A stretch of 64,000 nucleotides of DNA, taken from NCBI GenBank assembly GCA_963780825.1, contig CAWADL010000005.1:434001-498000 (forward strand). The letters are read 5' to 3'. Shown piece by piece: positions 44,752 to 54,063 of this stretch. The stretch's first letter is position 1; each line of letters starts with the position of its first letter. This stretch comes from Roseiarcus sp963780825. Its GTDB lineage: Bacteria > Pseudomonadota > Alphaproteobacteria > Rhizobiales > Beijerinckiaceae. Position numbers and translations under genes: made by a program. Under the pieces are notes generated by a model that saw nothing but the letters and a program-made list of their open reading frames with translations, did not search any database and was not told the DNA's origin.

Positions 44752-46350
44752 ATGCCGGTATTCGAAAGCAGAATTCGCGACGGTCAGGAGTTCGAGCGCA
44801 ACCGTTCCGCTTTTTCCGGGCTGATTGAGACATTGCGCGAGCGGCAGCGTGAGGTCCTGAAGGGGGGCGGAGAGAAGCTGCAACGTCGCCACCGTGAGCG
44901 CGGCAAGATCCCGGTGCGTGAGCGAATTGATCACCTGATTGATCCACTCTCGCCGTTTCTTGAACTGTCGTCTCTCGCCGCTTGGGGTCTCTACAACAAC
45001 GAGGTTCCCTGCGCTGGCGTGGTGACAGGCGTTGGCGTCGTAGCCGGCGTCCCTTGCATGGTCATCGCGAACGACGCCACCGTGAAGGGCGGTTCGTTCT
45101 TCCATGAGACGGTGAAGAAACACCTGCGCGCACAGGAAATCGCGTTTGAGAACCGTCTACCCTGCGTCTACCTCGTCGACTGCGGCGGCGCTTATCTGCC
45201 TGAACAGGACCGCGTGTTTCCTGATCGCGACCATTTCGGCGGCGCGTTTTTCCAGCAGTGTCGTATGTCCGCGGCGGGATTGCCGCAGATCTCCGCCGTG
45301 TTTGGCGGCTGCACCGCCGGCGGGGCCTACATTCCCGCTCTGTCCGACGAAGTCGTGATGGTGCGTGGCACCGGCCGCATACATCTCGGCGGCCCTCCGA
45401 TTGTCAAAGCGGCGATCAACGAGATCGTCGATGGTGAAACGCTGGGCGGCGCCGAGATGCACTCCACTATATCAGGCGTCTCCGACTATCTCGCCGAGAC
45501 CGAATTGGAGGCCATCGCCAAGGTGCGCGACATCGTCGCCGCGCTCAATTGGCGTGAGCAGCGCCGTACGACGAGGCGCGAGCCGCGCGAGCCGCTGTAC
45601 GACGCCAAACAACTAGATGGCGTGGTCGGCGTGGATCTCAAGCAGCCCTACGATGTGCGCGAAGTGATCGCCCGTATGGTTGACGGCAGCGAGTTCCAGG
45701 AATTCAAGCCGGCTTACGGCTCGACCTTGGTCTGCGGCTTCGCTTGGATCCACGGCGAGCCTGTAGGCATCCTCGCCAACAACGGGGTCCTCTTTTCCGA
45801 GTCGGCAGTGAAGGGCGCGCATTTTATTGAATTGTGCGATCAGCGCCGGACACCAATCGTGTTCCTGCAAAACATCACCGGATTCATGGTGGGTACGGAG
45901 GCGGAGCGCGGCGGCATCGCCAAACACTCGGCAAAGCTGGTGTATGCGGTGTCCAATGCGCGCGTGCCGCGCTACACGGTGATCATCGGCGGCTCCTACG
46001 GCGCGGGCAACTACGGCATGTGTGGGCGCGGCTTCCAACCAAGGTTTCTATTCGCCTGGCCGAACGCGCGGATCGCCACGATGAGCGCCGACGTCGCCGC
46101 GACCGTGGTCACAGACCTGCGCCGCGCCAGCCTCACGCGCGGCGCCGCGGACGAGACGGAAATCGCGCGGGTCGATCGCGAAACGCGGTCCCAGTTCGAG
46201 GAGCAGAGCACGCCCTATTACGCAACCGCGCGTCTATGGGACGATGGAATCATCGAGCCCTGGCAGACCCGCGACGTGCTTGGTTTGTGTCTCGCGCTGG
46301 CCTCGCGCGAAATCGATCTGCCCGAACATCGACCGGTCTACAGGATGTGA
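44752..46350 (+). CDS. Acyl-CoA carboxylase, carboxyltransferase (beta) subunit, methylcrotonyl/geranyl-CoA type
   Basis: This 532-residue carboxyltransferase transfers CO2 from carboxybiotin to an acyl-CoA. The first domain has DCGGAYLPEQDRVFPDRDHF, a sequence typical of the 3-methylcrotonyl-CoA and geranyl-CoA enzymes. GGCTAGGAYIPALSDE and the second-domain GSYGAGNYGMCGRGFQPRF contain the oxyanion-hole glycines. The start is ATG 44752. The biotin subunit follows five bases after its stop. Methylcrotonyl-CoA (leucine) versus geranyl-CoA (terpenoid) cannot be decided here, since the enoyl-CoA hydratase/lyase partners are not recognisable. Confidence 0.88.
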   Translation: MPVFESRIRDGQEFERNRSAFSGLIETLRERQREVLKGGGEKLQRRHRERGKIPVRERIDHLIDPLSPFLELSSLAAWGLYNNEVPCAGVVTGVGVVAGVPCMVIANDATVKGGSFFHETVKKHLRAQEIAFENRLPCVYLVDCGGAYLPEQDRVFPDRDHFGGAFFQQCRMSAAGLPQISAVFGGCTAGGAYIPALSDEVVMVRGTGRIHLGGPPIVKAAINEIVDGETLGGAEMHSTISGVSDYLAETELEAIAKVRDIVAALNWREQRRTTRREPREPLYDAKQLDGVVGVDLKQPYDVREVIARMVDGSEFQEFKPAYGSTLVCGFAWIHGEPVGILANNGVLFSESAVKGAHFIELCDQRRTPIVFLQNITGFMVGTEAERGGIAKHSAKLVYAVSNARVPRYTVIIGGSYGAGNYGMCGRGFQPRFLFAWPNARIATMSADVAATVVTDLRRASLTRGAADETEIARVDRETRSQFEEQSTPYYATARLWDDGIIEPWQTRDVLGLCLALASREIDLPEHRPVYRM

Positions 46351-46354
46351 TGCG

Positions 46355-48351
46355 ATGATCGGCTCGTTGCTCGTCGCCAACCGCGGCGAAATCGCTGTGC
46401 GCATCATGCGCACCTGCGCCCGACTTGGCATCCGCACCGTAGCCGTCTACTCCGATGCCGATCGGGACTCGCGTCACGTTGCCGTCGCCGATGAGGCCAT
46501 CCGTATTGGCCCGGCCCCCGCGCGGGAAAGTTATCTAAGGGCCGACGCCATCATGGAAGCGGCCCTCCGCTCGGGCGTCGACGCCATCCATCCGGGCTAC
46601 GGCTTTCTCTCGGAGAAGCCGGATTTGCCGCGTCTCTGCGTCGAGGCGGATCGCATCTTCGTCGGGCCTTCGGCCGAGTGTATTGCGGCGATGGGCCCAA
46701 AGATCGGCTCGAAGTTGATTGCTGCGCGCGCCGGTGTGGCCAGCGTGCCGGGATATCTCGGCGACGATCAATCATTTGGCCGCCTTACCGAGGAGGCGCG
46801 GCGCGTCGGTTTTCCTCTGATGATCAAGGCTTCCGCGGGGGGCGGAGGCAAGGGGATGCGGCGGGTGTTCGAGGCTTCCGAACTGGGCCTCGCGCTCGAC
46901 CTGGCGCGACGTGAGGCGGAGGCGGCTTTCGGCGATCCGGCTTTGTTGATCGAGAAGCTGGTGCTGCGGCCAAGACATCTCGAAGTGCAGATCGCCGGCG
47001 ATAAACATGGCGAGGTCGTGCACCTGTTCGAGCGCGATTGCTCGGTTCAACGCAATAACCAAAAGGTGCTGGAGGAAGCGCCGGCGCCGAACCTCCACGC
47101 GGATATCCGCGCCAAGTTGCACGATCGCGCCGTTACGCTGGCGCGCGCGATCAACTACGACAATCTCGGCACTGTCGAGTTTATCCTCGAAGAGGGCGGC
47201 GACGATCCCTGGTTCCTGGAGATGAACACGCGCCTACAGGTCGAGCATCCCGTCACCGAAGCGATCACCGGCTTCGACCTCGTCGAATGGCAGATTAGGA
47301 TCGCATCCGGAGAACCTTTGCCGGCCTCCCAGGATCAGATACGCGTGACCGGGCACGCGATCGAAGCCAGGATTACGGCCGAGCGCGCGGACCAGAACTT
47401 TAGACCCGATGCAGGGCGCATCTTCGAATACCGCGAGCCGCCGACGATCCGCATGGACAGTGGCGTGTCGGCGGGATCAGAGATCACGTTGTTCTATGAT
47501 TCCCTGCTGGCGAAAGCGATCGCCGCGGGCGGCACGCGCGAGATCGCGCGCGCTCGGCTTGTCGCCGGCCTTCGCAAGTTCGCGATATTTGGGCCGGCGA
47601 CGACAATCCCCTTCCTGGTTGATGCACTGGAAAATCCGGTCTTCGCCTCTGGGCAGGCCACCACAGGTTTCATTGAGCAGGCGTTTCCGCGAGGTTGGAC
47701 GCCTGCCCGACATCACGCCCGCTCGCCAGAGCGTCCGCGGCGTTGCTCGCGCTGGCCGAGCCGCCGGCGGATGAGCGAGCCTCGTCCGCGTGGACGCGCC
47801 TGCGGGGATTTCGGGTTCTCGCGCCCGCCGGCGGCGCTGCCGAAGCGCGAGTCGTCACGACCGAGGGCAACGAGACGACGCGCGTCACGGTGCGAGCGCA
47901 AGACGGGGATCGCCGCCTTGTCATCGACTCGCAGGGCGAGATGGTGATCGGCCTCCGCGTCGACGGCCACCGCGTCGAGATTGAGATAGAGGGCCGCGTC
48001 ACCAACGGAGTTTTTGCACGCTCCACAGGTCGCGTGCAGGTGAACCTCGATGGCGAAGTCTATGACATCCGAGTCGAACCGGAGGTGGCCGTTGCAGCTG
48101 GGGCGAAAGCGCCTGGCGCAGGATCGGGAGCGGTGCTCGCGCCTATGCCGGGCGTCGTGGCGGAGGTTAAGGTCGCGGTCGGCGACAGGGTCGAGGCCGG
48201 TCAAGTTGTCGTCGTGCTCGAATCAATGAAGCTGTTCACGTCGCTGTCAGCGGCAATCGCCGGCGCGGTGTCCGACATGGCGTGCAGGCCGGGTGAAACC
48301 GTGCAAGCCGGCAAACGTCTGGTGATGATCGAACCGCAGACGACGTCATGA
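46355..48351 (+). CDS. Acyl-CoA carboxylase, biotin carboxylase/carrier (alpha) subunit (frame broken near 47700)
   Basis: The protein carries biotin carboxylase: SLLVANRGEIAVRIMRT start, ATP-grasp GGGGKGMR (residues ~164-171), catalytic NTRLQVEHPVTEAI region. A central domain follows and then the biotinyl domain with the ESMK site (Lys biotinylated) near the C-terminus (VVLESMKLFTSLSAA). At about 47700, after AFPRG, the frame shifts to LDACPTSRPLARASAALLAL. The combined length of ~665 residues is normal. It begins at ATG 46355, four bases after the beta-subunit stop. Confidence 0.88.
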
Positions 48352-48466
48352 TCGGCCGTCTCACGGCGGCGGCCGGGCGCTCGCATCGGGAACGTCGCGT
48401 TCGACGCCGCAAAGACGCCGACGCGGCGGGTCTTGTTAGGGTCCAATTGGCGAGAGGAGACAGCAT

Positions 48467-48922
48467 ATGCCCGGTCTGTATTTTGAGGAATTCGAGGTCG
48501 GTCAGGAATTCCATCACGCGTTCAGTCGAACCGTCACCGAGATGGACAACACGATGTTCAGCCTGATGACGATGAACCCACAACCTTTGCATCTTGACGC
48601 GCATTTCTCGGAGAACACTGAATTCGGTCAGCGGCTGTTCAACAGTATCTACACTTTGGGCATCATGATCGGAATGAGCGTCTATGACACAACGCTGGGC
48701 ACGACGATCGGCAATCTTGGCATGACTGAAGTTAAGTTTCCAAAGCCGGTATTCCATGGCGATACTTTGAAGGCGCACACTAAAATCATCTCGAAACGGT
48801 TGAGCAAATCGCGCCCCACTCAGGGTATCGTGGAGTTCGAGCACACTGCGACCAACCAGAAGGGCGACGTGGTGGCGACCTGTCGACGCACCGGTCTGAT
48901 CCACTGCAAGCCGGAAGTCTGA
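48467..48922 (+). CDS. MaoC family dehydratase
   Basis: This 151-residue hotdog-fold protein matches the MaoC/R-specific hydratase family. The start is PGLYFEEFEVGQEFHHAFSR and the active-site region is NPQPLHLDAHFSENTEFGQR, where Asp and His would act. It hydrates enoyl-CoA to 3-hydroxyacyl-CoA, in place of the usual crotonase-type enzyme of a leucine-type cluster. ATG 48467, 115 bases after the carboxylase gene, with a GAGAGGAGA site upstream. Confidence 0.86.
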   Translation: MPGLYFEEFEVGQEFHHAFSRTVTEMDNTMFSLMTMNPQPLHLDAHFSENTEFGQRLFNSIYTLGIMIGMSVYDTTLGTTIGNLGMTEVKFPKPVFHGDTLKAHTKIISKRLSKSRPTQGIVEFEHTATNQKGDVVATCRRTGLIHCKPEV

Positions 48923-48983
48923 TGGCGTCGCGACGGATCGCCGCGACATCCCATTGACAGCAGGGCCATTCTATTTGAGCTAT

Positions 48984-50216
48984 ATGTGGCTTCCCTCGGG
49001 GCGCGCCGCGAACGATCTCAGGAACGCAAATGGACAGGCCGACTTTTCTGGAAACATATCTGAAACTACGGACGCACACTCGCCGTTCTTCACGTCGGAA
49101 CATGAAATGTTGCGCGAGCAGCTGCGGCGCTTCGTCGAAACGGAAGTCAGGCCCCACGGCGAGAGCTGGGAAGCGCAAGGGTATGTTCCCCGCGACGTGC
49201 TGCGCCGCATGGGCGCCCTTGGCTTCTTCGGCATCCGCTATCCGGAGACTTACGGCGGCTCGGAAATGGATACGATGGGGAGCGTTATCCTCGCCGAGGA
49301 GCTTGGGCGATCGACGTTCTCTGGAGTTGCGATCACGGCCCTGGTTCATACCGATATGGCCTCTGTGCACGTGTTCAACGCGGGGAGCGAGGCGCAGAAG
49401 ACCAAATGGATGCGTAGGATTGTCGCCGGCGAAGCCATCTGCGCCGTTGCGGTGACGGAGCCCGACGCCGGTTCGGACGTCAAGGCGATCCGCACCACCG
49501 CACGCGAGCAGGACGGCGGCTTCGTGTTGAACGGCGCGAAGATGTTCATCACCAATGGCGTCCATGCCGACCTCTATTGCGTCGCCGCCAAGACAGGCGG
49601 CGTTGGCGGCGGCAGCAAAGCTGTGACGATGTTCCTGGTTGAGAAGGGGACGCCGGGGTTCCGGGTTGGCCGCGCGTTAGACAAACATGGTTGGCGCTCC
49701 TCGGATACGGCTGAGCTATTGTTCGAGGATTGCTTCGTGCCGAGCGACGCCGTCCTCGGTGAGGTAGGGCGCGGCTTCTACGCCATCATGCGGAACTTTC
49801 AGAACGAGCGAATTGTGATCGCGGCGATGGCGATGGGGGAAGCGCAGGCGGCGCTCGACTTGACGATCGACTACGTAAAGACGCGCAAGGCGTTCGGCGC
49901 CCATTTGTGGGACAAACAAGCCATTCGGCAACGGCTGGCGGAGCGAGCGGCGGAGGTCGAGGCGGGCCGCCAACTGGTCTATTCGGTCGCGTGGCGCGAC
50001 GCGCGCGGGCACGACGTCACACGCGAAGTGTCCATGGCGAAGGCTTACTGTGGCGAACTGGTCAACGCGGTGATGTATGATTGCGTGCAGTTCCACGGCG
50101 GCATGGGTTTTATGCGCGGCAGCGTGATTGAACGCATGGCGCGCGACGCGCGGGTGCAGGCGATCGGCGGCGGCGCGACCGAGGTGATGCTGGAGGAAGT
50201 CGCCAAGCGGCTTTAG
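48984..50216 (+). CDS. Acyl-CoA dehydrogenase
   Basis: This ~410-residue FAD-dependent acyl-CoA dehydrogenase has the EHEMLREQLRRFVETEVRPHG start, the family-specific VTEPDAGSDVKAIRTTA, KMFITNG, and a C-terminal YDCVQFHGGMGFMRG motif. It transfers electrons to ETF. The catalytic Glu position cannot be fixed here. The start is uncertain: TTG 48954, ATG 48984 or a frameshifted ATG 49030 (MDRPTF) are all possible; I chose ATG 48984. It is the last gene of the carboxylase group, 61 bases after the MaoC gene. Confidence 0.87.
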   Translation: MWLPSGRAANDLRNANGQADFSGNISETTDAHSPFFTSEHEMLREQLRRFVETEVRPHGESWEAQGYVPRDVLRRMGALGFFGIRYPETYGGSEMDTMGSVILAEELGRSTFSGVAITALVHTDMASVHVFNAGSEAQKTKWMRRIVAGEAICAVAVTEPDAGSDVKAIRTTAREQDGGFVLNGAKMFITNGVHADLYCVAAKTGGVGGGSKAVTMFLVEKGTPGFRVGRALDKHGWRSSDTAELLFEDCFVPSDAVLGEVGRGFYAIMRNFQNERIVIAAMAMGEAQAALDLTIDYVKTRKAFGAHLWDKQAIRQRLAERAAEVEAGRQLVYSVAWRDARGHDVTREVSMAKAYCGELVNAVMYDCVQFHGGMGFMRGSVIERMARDARVQAIGGGATEVMLEEVAKRL

Positions 50217-50223
50217 AGCGTTC

Positions 50224-50333
50224 CGTCATTGCGAGGAGCGAAGCGACGCGGCAATCCATGGCGCCGCCGCAGCCGCTCTATCCGGCATATCGTCGATCAC
50301 ACGCTGGATTGCTTCGCTTCGCTCGCAATGACG
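50224..50333. repeat. Dispersed 'attgcgag' palindromic repeat, full copy
   Basis: The copy runs from cgtcattgcgaggagcgaag to the right arm ttcgcttcgctcgcaatgac. It lies in the gap between the acyl-CoA dehydrogenase and cobB stops, so it could act as a bidirectional terminator there. Confidence 0.8.
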
Positions 50334-50346
50334 ATTCGAACCAGGA

Positions 50347-51666
50347 TTATCGCGCCGCAGCTATCGCGTGAAAGAAACTGCCGGATACGTTTCCGCGCCG
50401 CGACCCGACCAACTGCGGTGGACCGCCGTAGGCGTCGCTGGCCGTGGCGAAGGCGGGGTCCGCTCCGGTCGCTACTAACGTCGCGTAGTGAAATTCGTGA
50501 CCAAGCAGCAAGTCACCGCGGCGCCCCAGCAGGCAATCCTCGCTTATGGAGACTTTTCTGTAACCAAGGGTTAGCTTTCGCTTGGCGAAGCTAGTCTCGA
50601 CAGACAACAGGCCCGCCATGGCGTGAGCTTGGCCGTCGGCGTCAATCAGGCTGCGGCCGAGCGTCATGTAGCCCCCGCATTCGCCGTGAACTGGCCTCGT
50701 TTCCGCGAAGGAGCGAACGCCGTCGAGAAATCGGTAAGAGGCTGCAAGCCGGCCCGCATGCAATTCGGGATAGCCTCCAGGCAACCAGCAGACATCGGCC
50801 TCGGTTGGCGGCGGCTCGTTGGCGAGCGGAGAAAAAAATTGAATCTCGGCGCCGCGCGAACGCCAACTCATGAGCAGATGCGGGTATATGAACGAGAAAG
50901 CCGCATCCCTGGCAACGGCGATCCGCTGACCGGGCGGCGGAATCGATGCAGCGTCGCCGGGTGCGGAATGCAGGGGTCCAGCTAACGCCTGAACGGCCTC
51001 AATGTCGACGTGTTGACTGATGAAGCCGGACAAATCTCTGAGAAGCGCGTCGAGATTTGAAGTCTCCTCGGCTTGCACCAGGCCGAGGTGGCGTTCGGGA
51101 AGCGAGATGTCGGGGTTTCGCGGCAAGGCGCCGACGACGGAAACCCCAAGCGCCTCGATGGCGTCCCCGGCAAGCCGTCGATGCCGCTCGCTGCCAACTT
51201 TGTTGAGCACGACGCCTGCGATCTTCATCCGCGGATCGTAAAGCGCGCAGCCCTTCACAATAGCGGCAGCCGACTGCGCTTGTCCGGATACGTCGACAAC
51301 CAAGAGCACGGGCAATTTGAGCGCTGCAGCGAGATCCGCAGATGAGCCGCTCCGCCCCGACTCGGCGGGGACGCCATCAAACAGGCCCATCGAGCCCTCG
51401 GCGATGAAAAAATCGCTGTTGTCGCAAATCGAGCGGGCGAGGCCGTGAACGAGTGAGTTGGACATCGCCCAGGTGTCGAGATTGACGCTCGGCCGGCGCG
51501 TGGCTGCGGCGTGAAAGGCGGTGTCGATATAATCGGGTCCGGACTTCGCGCTCACTACGCGTTCGCCGCGATCAGCCAACGCGCGCATAAGTCCGAGCGC
51601 GAGCGTTGTCTTGCCGCTGCCGGAGCGAGGCGCAGCGATCATCAACCCACGCACGGCGAGGCTCAA
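50347..51666 (-). CDS. cobB: Hydrogenobyrinic acid a,c-diamide synthase
   Basis: CobB (439 residues) amidates the a and c side chains of hydrogenobyrinic acid using glutamine and ATP. The N-terminal ATPase domain has GLMIAAPRSGSGKTTLALGL (P-loop) and KSGPDYIDTAFH. The C-terminal glutaminase-like domain has the catalytic Cys in HGECGGYMTLG. It is the last gene of the cobalamin operon and its ATG overlaps the cobM stop. Confidence 0.93.
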   Translation of the reverse strand: MSLAVRGLMIAAPRSGSGKTTLALGLMRALADRGERVVSAKSGPDYIDTAFHAAATRRPSVNLDTWAMSNSLVHGLARSICDNSDFFIAEGSMGLFDGVPAESGRSGSSADLAAALKLPVLLVVDVSGQAQSAAAIVKGCALYDPRMKIAGVVLNKVGSERHRRLAGDAIEALGVSVVGALPRNPDISLPERHLGLVQAEETSNLDALLRDLSGFISQHVDIEAVQALAGPLHSAPGDAASIPPPGQRIAVARDAAFSFIYPHLLMSWRSRGAEIQFFSPLANEPPPTEADVCWLPGGYPELHAGRLAASYRFLDGVRSFAETRPVHGECGGYMTLGRSLIDADGQAHAMAGLLSVETSFAKRKLTLGYRKVSISEDCLLGRRGDLLLGHEFHYATLVATGADPAFATASDAYGGPPQLVGSRRGNVSGSFFHAIAAAR

Positions 51667-52436
51667 CGCGGCGCGCCTTCGGGTTGGCCGCGGAATCGGC
51701 GGCGATAGTCGGGGTCGTAGAGCGCGCTCTCTCGGAAATCTTCGCTCTCAAGCACCGCGCCGACAAATATGAGCGCGGTTCGCTCCAAAGGCGCCTCGGC
51801 GACACGTGCAACTATGTTTGAGAGAGTACCAGTTACGACACGCTGATCCGGCCAGCTTGCGCGATAGACAATGGCGACGGGGCCGTCGAGGCCGTAGTGA
51901 GGTATCAGCTCTTCCACAACAGACGAAAGCGCGTGAATTGAGAGATGAATTGCCAGCGTCGCCTTTGTGCGGGCAAAGGCGGACAACATCTCTGTCTCAG
52001 GCATCGACGAAGCCCGGCCGTTCGTGCGCGTGAGCACGACGGACTGGGCAACTTCAGGCAGCGTCAGTTCGCGTCCCAGCGCCGCTGAGGCGGCCGCGAA
52101 AGCCGGCACGCCAGGCGTTATGTCGAAGGGTATGCCGAGCTGCCGCAGACGACGTAACTGTTCACCCATCGCGCTCCAGATCGAGAGATCGCCGGAGTGA
52201 AGCCGCGCAACGTCCTGGCCTGCCTCGTGCGCGCGCTGCATCTCGGCGATGATCTCTTCGAGAGACATCGGCGCGGTGTCGATGACGCGCGCGCCGTCTG
52301 AACACCAATCGAGCAGCTCTCGCGGCACCAAAGACCCGGCAAACAGACACACGGGGCAGCGCGCCAACAAATCTCGTCCGCGGACGGTTATGAGATCAGG
52401 CGCGCCCGGACCAGCGCCGATGAAATGAATGGTCAT
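51663..52436 (-). CDS. cobM: Precorrin-4 C11-methyltransferase
   Basis: CobM (257 residues) methylates C-11 of precorrin-4 with S-adenosylmethionine. It starts IHFIGAGPGAPDLITVRGRD, the SAM-dependent tetrapyrrole-methylase motif, followed by CPVCLFAGSLVPRELL and DTAPMSLEEI. ARLHSGDLSIWSAMGEQL and GVPAFAAASAALGRELTLP complete the pattern of this enzyme. The ATG overlaps the cobE stop. Confidence 0.93.
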   Translation of the reverse strand: MTIHFIGAGPGAPDLITVRGRDLLARCPVCLFAGSLVPRELLDWCSDGARVIDTAPMSLEEIIAEMQRAHEAGQDVARLHSGDLSIWSAMGEQLRRLRQLGIPFDITPGVPAFAAASAALGRELTLPEVAQSVVLTRTNGRASSMPETEMLSAFARTKATLAIHLSIHALSSVVEELIPHYGLDGPVAIVYRASWPDQRVVTGTLSNIVARVAEAPLERTALIFVGAVLESEDFRESALYDPDYRRRFRGQPEGAPR

Positions 52437-52828
52437 CCCTCAGCTTCCTCCACGAGGGCGATGGCGCAAGACACATCTCCGGAGCTGTGTTTGGACACGA
52501 GCAGTCTGGCGCGAGCGCCCGCGCCGCACAAAGCCGCGGCTTCGGCGACGCTCCCCACCCCGGTGAGTTCTGCAACCCTTTTCGAAGGCGATGCAATACG
52601 GGCTTCCACGCCTTTGAGTGCATCGTCCTCGTGGAAATGAAGCGCCAGCGTCAAGCGCGCAGCGGCTTCCCGGAGGCCCGCTTCTGCGAGCTTCCGCGCA
52701 CTGGTGTGCAATCCGACGAGCTGCACCGGAACGGGCGCTAGCGCGAGCGTTTCCTGAGCCGCTGCAATCACCGCTTCGGCAGTCACACCTAACCTGCATC
52801 CGAGGCCCATGACGGCGAGCGAGCTCAC
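52433..52828 (-). CDS. cobE: Cobalamin biosynthesis protein CobE (CbiG C-terminal-like)
   Basis: CobE (131 residues) is homologous to the C-terminal domain of CbiG. Its role in the aerobic pathway is not well defined, though it is needed in Pseudomonas denitrificans-type operons. VMGLGCRLGVTAEAVIAAA and LVGLHTSARKLAEAGLREAA identify it. The start is GTG 52828, which overlaps the cobL stop (GTGA). The upstream ATG 52846 lies within cobL and is less likely. Confidence 0.88.
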   Translation of the reverse strand: MSSLAVMGLGCRLGVTAEAVIAAAQETLALAPVPVQLVGLHTSARKLAEAGLREAAARLTLALHFHEDDALKGVEARIASPSKRVAELTGVGSVAEAAALCGAGARARLLVSKHSSGDVSCAIALVEEAEG

Positions 52829-54037
52829 GTCTTCACCACCTTCCATTGCACGACGGGCATGGCGGGGCGAAAGCCGTGGAAACGCCCGACAGCATCGGCG
52901 CGCGCGAACTGCGCCTGCACCAAACTTCCGCCAAGCGTCCCGTAACGGCGGATCGCTTCCGCCTGGCTCTCGATCGTCACCGCGTTGAGCACGAGGCGAC
53001 CGCCCGCGCGCAGCGCCGCCCAGCAGGTTTCGAAAACCCCGGGCTCGTTGAAGCCGCCACCGATGAAAACGGCGTCAGGCGTTGAGAGACTTGATAGAAC
53101 TTCGGGCGCGCGGCCCTCGACCACGTTGAGATGCGAAACGCCGAGAGTCGCGGCGTTGCGACGTATGCGCGCGCAGCGCTCCTCGTTCCGCTCGACCGCG
53201 CTCGCTTTCATGGAGGGGTCCGTTAGCAACCATTCGATCGCGATCGACCCTGATCCGGCGCCAACGTCCCACAGCGTTTGGCGCGGCCTCGGCGCTAGCG
53301 CCGATAGAGTAAGTGCACGCATCTCGCTTTTGGTGAGTTGCCCGTCGTTCTCGAACCAGGCGTCGGGCAGGCCGGCGGCCCTCGGCGGGACCTGCCGCGG
53401 TTCCGTGGCGGCGACCTCAACCGCGATTGTGTTCAGGGGATCTACTTCTTCGAAATCAAACGCCGCTGCCTCCGTTTGGCGAAGGCGTTCGCGGCTCCCG
53501 CCCATCGCCTCGCAGACGGTGATGGCGCTCGCCCCTAACCCTTTCTCGACGAGCAACCGCGCGAGTTTCGCGGGCGTTTCACCATCCCAAGACAAAGCGA
53601 GGATGCGGGCGCCAGGCTGCAGGGCGGGGATGGCGCGGTCGAGCGCGCGGCCGTGCAGCGAAAGCAGCGCGCAATCCTGTAGCGGCCAGCCAAGCCGGGA
53701 AGCGGCGAGGCTGAAAGCCGAGGGTTGCGGATGACAGTTCATCTCCGCGCTCGGGACGATTTGCGGCGAGCAGCGAGCCGACGCCGAAAAAGAACGGGTC
53801 GCCTGACGCGAGGACGCAGACGGGTTGGCCGCGTCTGGCGAGGATCTTCGGAAAGGCCTCCTGGAGCGGTGAAGGCCACGCCATCTGCTCGCCTTCCGTC
53901 GAACCGATCAACCGCAGATGACGCGCGCCGCCGACGATCAGCGAGGCTTGCGAGATGAGCCGCGCTGCGGCAGGGGATAGTCCGTCAAGTCCGTCTTCGC
54001 CTAGCCCGATGACGGACAGCCACGGATCGCGGCTCAT
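52825..54037 (-). CDS. cobL: Precorrin-6Y C5,15-methyltransferase (frame broken near 53745)
   Basis: CobL is bifunctional: an N-terminal methylase domain (WLSVIGLGEDGLDGLSPAAA) and a C-terminal decarboxylating methyltransferase domain (LWDVGAGSGSIAIEWLL, SAM-binding). It methylates C-5 and C-15 and decarboxylates the acetate at C-12. The frame changes near 53745 after GVGSLLAA, where the next frame gives MNCHPQPSAFSLAASRLGWP. The total is about 404 residues, normal. The start ATG 54037 lies 26 bases from the divergent cobK start. Confidence 0.9.
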
Positions 54038-54063
54038 AGGCGCAAGCTCGACGGGGACAAACG

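Noticed and set aside
48954..48986. TTGACA at 48954 with a TATATG at 48981 as a promoter for the acyl-CoA dehydrogenase gene
   Set aside because: The spacing is 21 bases, outside the usual 16-18, and the site overlaps possible start codons.
18592..50333. Possible CRISPR array from the recurring attgcgag sequence
   Set aside because: Copies are kilobases apart with inverted ends and no regular spacers; no cas genes are present.
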